Below, piece after piece: positions 63,457 to 64,000 of a DNA stretch of 64,000 bases; the stretch's first letter is position 1, and every line of letters starts with the position of its first letter. The translations under genes were made by a program, and so were the position numbers. This stretch comes from DSFO01 sp041640715 (GTDB lineage: Archaea; Thermoproteota; Thermoprotei; Gearchaeales; Gearchaeaceae), in the NCBI GenBank assembly GCA_041640715.1, contig JBEPZU010000004.1:1-64000 (forward strand), read 5' to 3'. The notes below the pieces were generated by a model that did no database searches, was not told where the DNA came from, and was given only the letters and a program-made list of their open reading frames with translations.

Positions 63457-64000
63457 ATGACCTACAGAGCCATGAAAACCAACATCGTAGGCTTCGGGGT
63501 AATGGGGAGAAACCATTTCAGGATACTCAGAAAATTCTGTGAAGTCACAGCTGTGTGTGATATAGATATTAACAATAAAGAAGAGATCGAAAAATATTCA
63601 AAATTTTACCTTGATTTTGAGGAGATGTTAGAAAAGGAAAAGCCAGACATTCTTGTCATAGCGGTACAACCTCAAAATAATTTAAGTTTGCTCAAGAAAG
63701 CCTTGGAGAAGAATATCAAGAATATTTTAATAGAAAAACCTTTGACTACTTTAAAGCAACTTAACGAAGCCTATGAAATATTGGAATTGGCAGAAAAGAA
63801 AGAGGCTCTTGTAATGGTAGGCGAGATAACTTGCTATGACCCCGTTACGATAGCGTTAAAGAAAAACATCGAAACGCTTGGCTATATAAAGGCGATAGCT
63901 ACTATAAGATCCGGTAAATATCCTTTTAGATTCACGGAGGTAGGGGTGAATGAAGACTTATTAATCCATGACATTTTCTTCGCTAGGTACATTCTAGATT
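63457..64000 (+). CDS. Gfo/Idh/MocA-family dehydrogenase (partial, N-terminus)
   Basis: An open frame from ATG 63457 (or 63472) runs off the right edge without a stop. It begins MKTNIVGFGVMGRNHFRIL, the NAD(P) loop of Gfo/Idh/MocA oxidoreductases, and continues AVCDIDINNKEEIEKYS, PDILVIAVQPQNN, and ILIEKPLTTL with the conserved EKP. The last 30 residues before the edge include VNEDLLIHDIFFARY with the active-site His. It likely oxidises a nucleotide-sugar such as UDP-GlcNAc or a related sugar. Confidence 0.9.
   Translation, partial: MTYRAMKTNIVGFGVMGRNHFRILRKFCEVTAVCDIDINNKEEIEKYSKFYLDFEEMLEKEKPDILVIAVQPQNNLSLLKKALEKNIKNILIEKPLTTLKQLNEAYEILELAEKKEALVMVGEITCYDPVTIALKKNIETLGYIKAIATIRSGKYPFRFTEVGVNEDLLIHDIFFARYILD

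Noticed and set aside
1..64000. CRISPR array
   Set aside because: No regularly spaced repeats were seen in the intergenic gaps.

Overview
The window looks like chromosomal DNA of a thermophilic archaeon, probably of the Thermoproteota or a related lineage. This rests on several things: low GC by eye (mid-30s percent) with GC-rich structured RNAs standing out; a tRNA-Leu with a short intron at the canonical 37/38 position inside a bulge-helix-bulge; TATA-like boxes about 25-35 bases before start codons with almost no leader; frequent GTG and TTG starts with ATGA overlaps; and archaeal families (HerA, ThiL, SufBC, MoxR-DUF58-DUF4350-DUF1616). I cannot name the genus.

Layout. 1-2167: the end of a Cys-rich protein, a HerA-type ATPase with two unknown partners, and a tiny zinc ribbon. 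2180-8883: ThiL, tRNA-Thr, a cytoplasmic BtuF-like binding protein divergent from a SUF iron-sulfur operon (sufC, sufB, sufD-like, Rieske ferredoxin, sufU; no sufS), then tRNA-Leu. The same inverted repeat, ATAACA-N-TGTTAT, lies at the promoter shared by btuF-like and sufC and again at the sufB promoter. 8952-13848: glmS, a GC-rich RNA candidate, thrC, thrB and a SerB/ThrH-like HAD phosphatase. 13898-19609: sugar nucleotide and glycan genes (nucleotidyltransferase, GT2, long RmlA, RmlC) around an enolase-superfamily racemase/GNAT acyltransferase pair that recalls the N-succinylamino acid racemase pathway. 19937-29264: a small basic protein and an eight-gene membrane operon ending in MoxR and DUF58, headed by a DUF457-GT2 fusion.

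29388-56429 is a large surface-glycan locus: GT2 and GT4 glycosyltransferases, a GT-C-like membrane protein, a NodB deacetylase, FkbM and other methyltransferases, a kinase/phosphatase-superfamily/pyruvyltransferase trio, RmlD and an epimerase. About ten recognisable gene remnants are mixed in (methyltransferases, GT2, GT4, radical SAM, FkbM, RmlA, RmlB), mostly between 34.7 and 54.5 kb. This is a locus turning over by insertion, deletion and decay.

57105-64000 returns to compact gene order: a nucleotidyltransferase-fold protein plus P-loop kinase, two GT4-like enzymes, an MscS channel overlapping the second of them, a Wzx-type flippase, and the start of a Gfo/Idh/MocA dehydrogenase that runs off the window. 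Together the glycan genes would make nucleotide sugars (GlmS, RmlA/C/D, epimerase), assemble a decorated oligosaccharide on the cytoplasmic face, and flip it outward for S-layer glycosylation or an exopolysaccharide.
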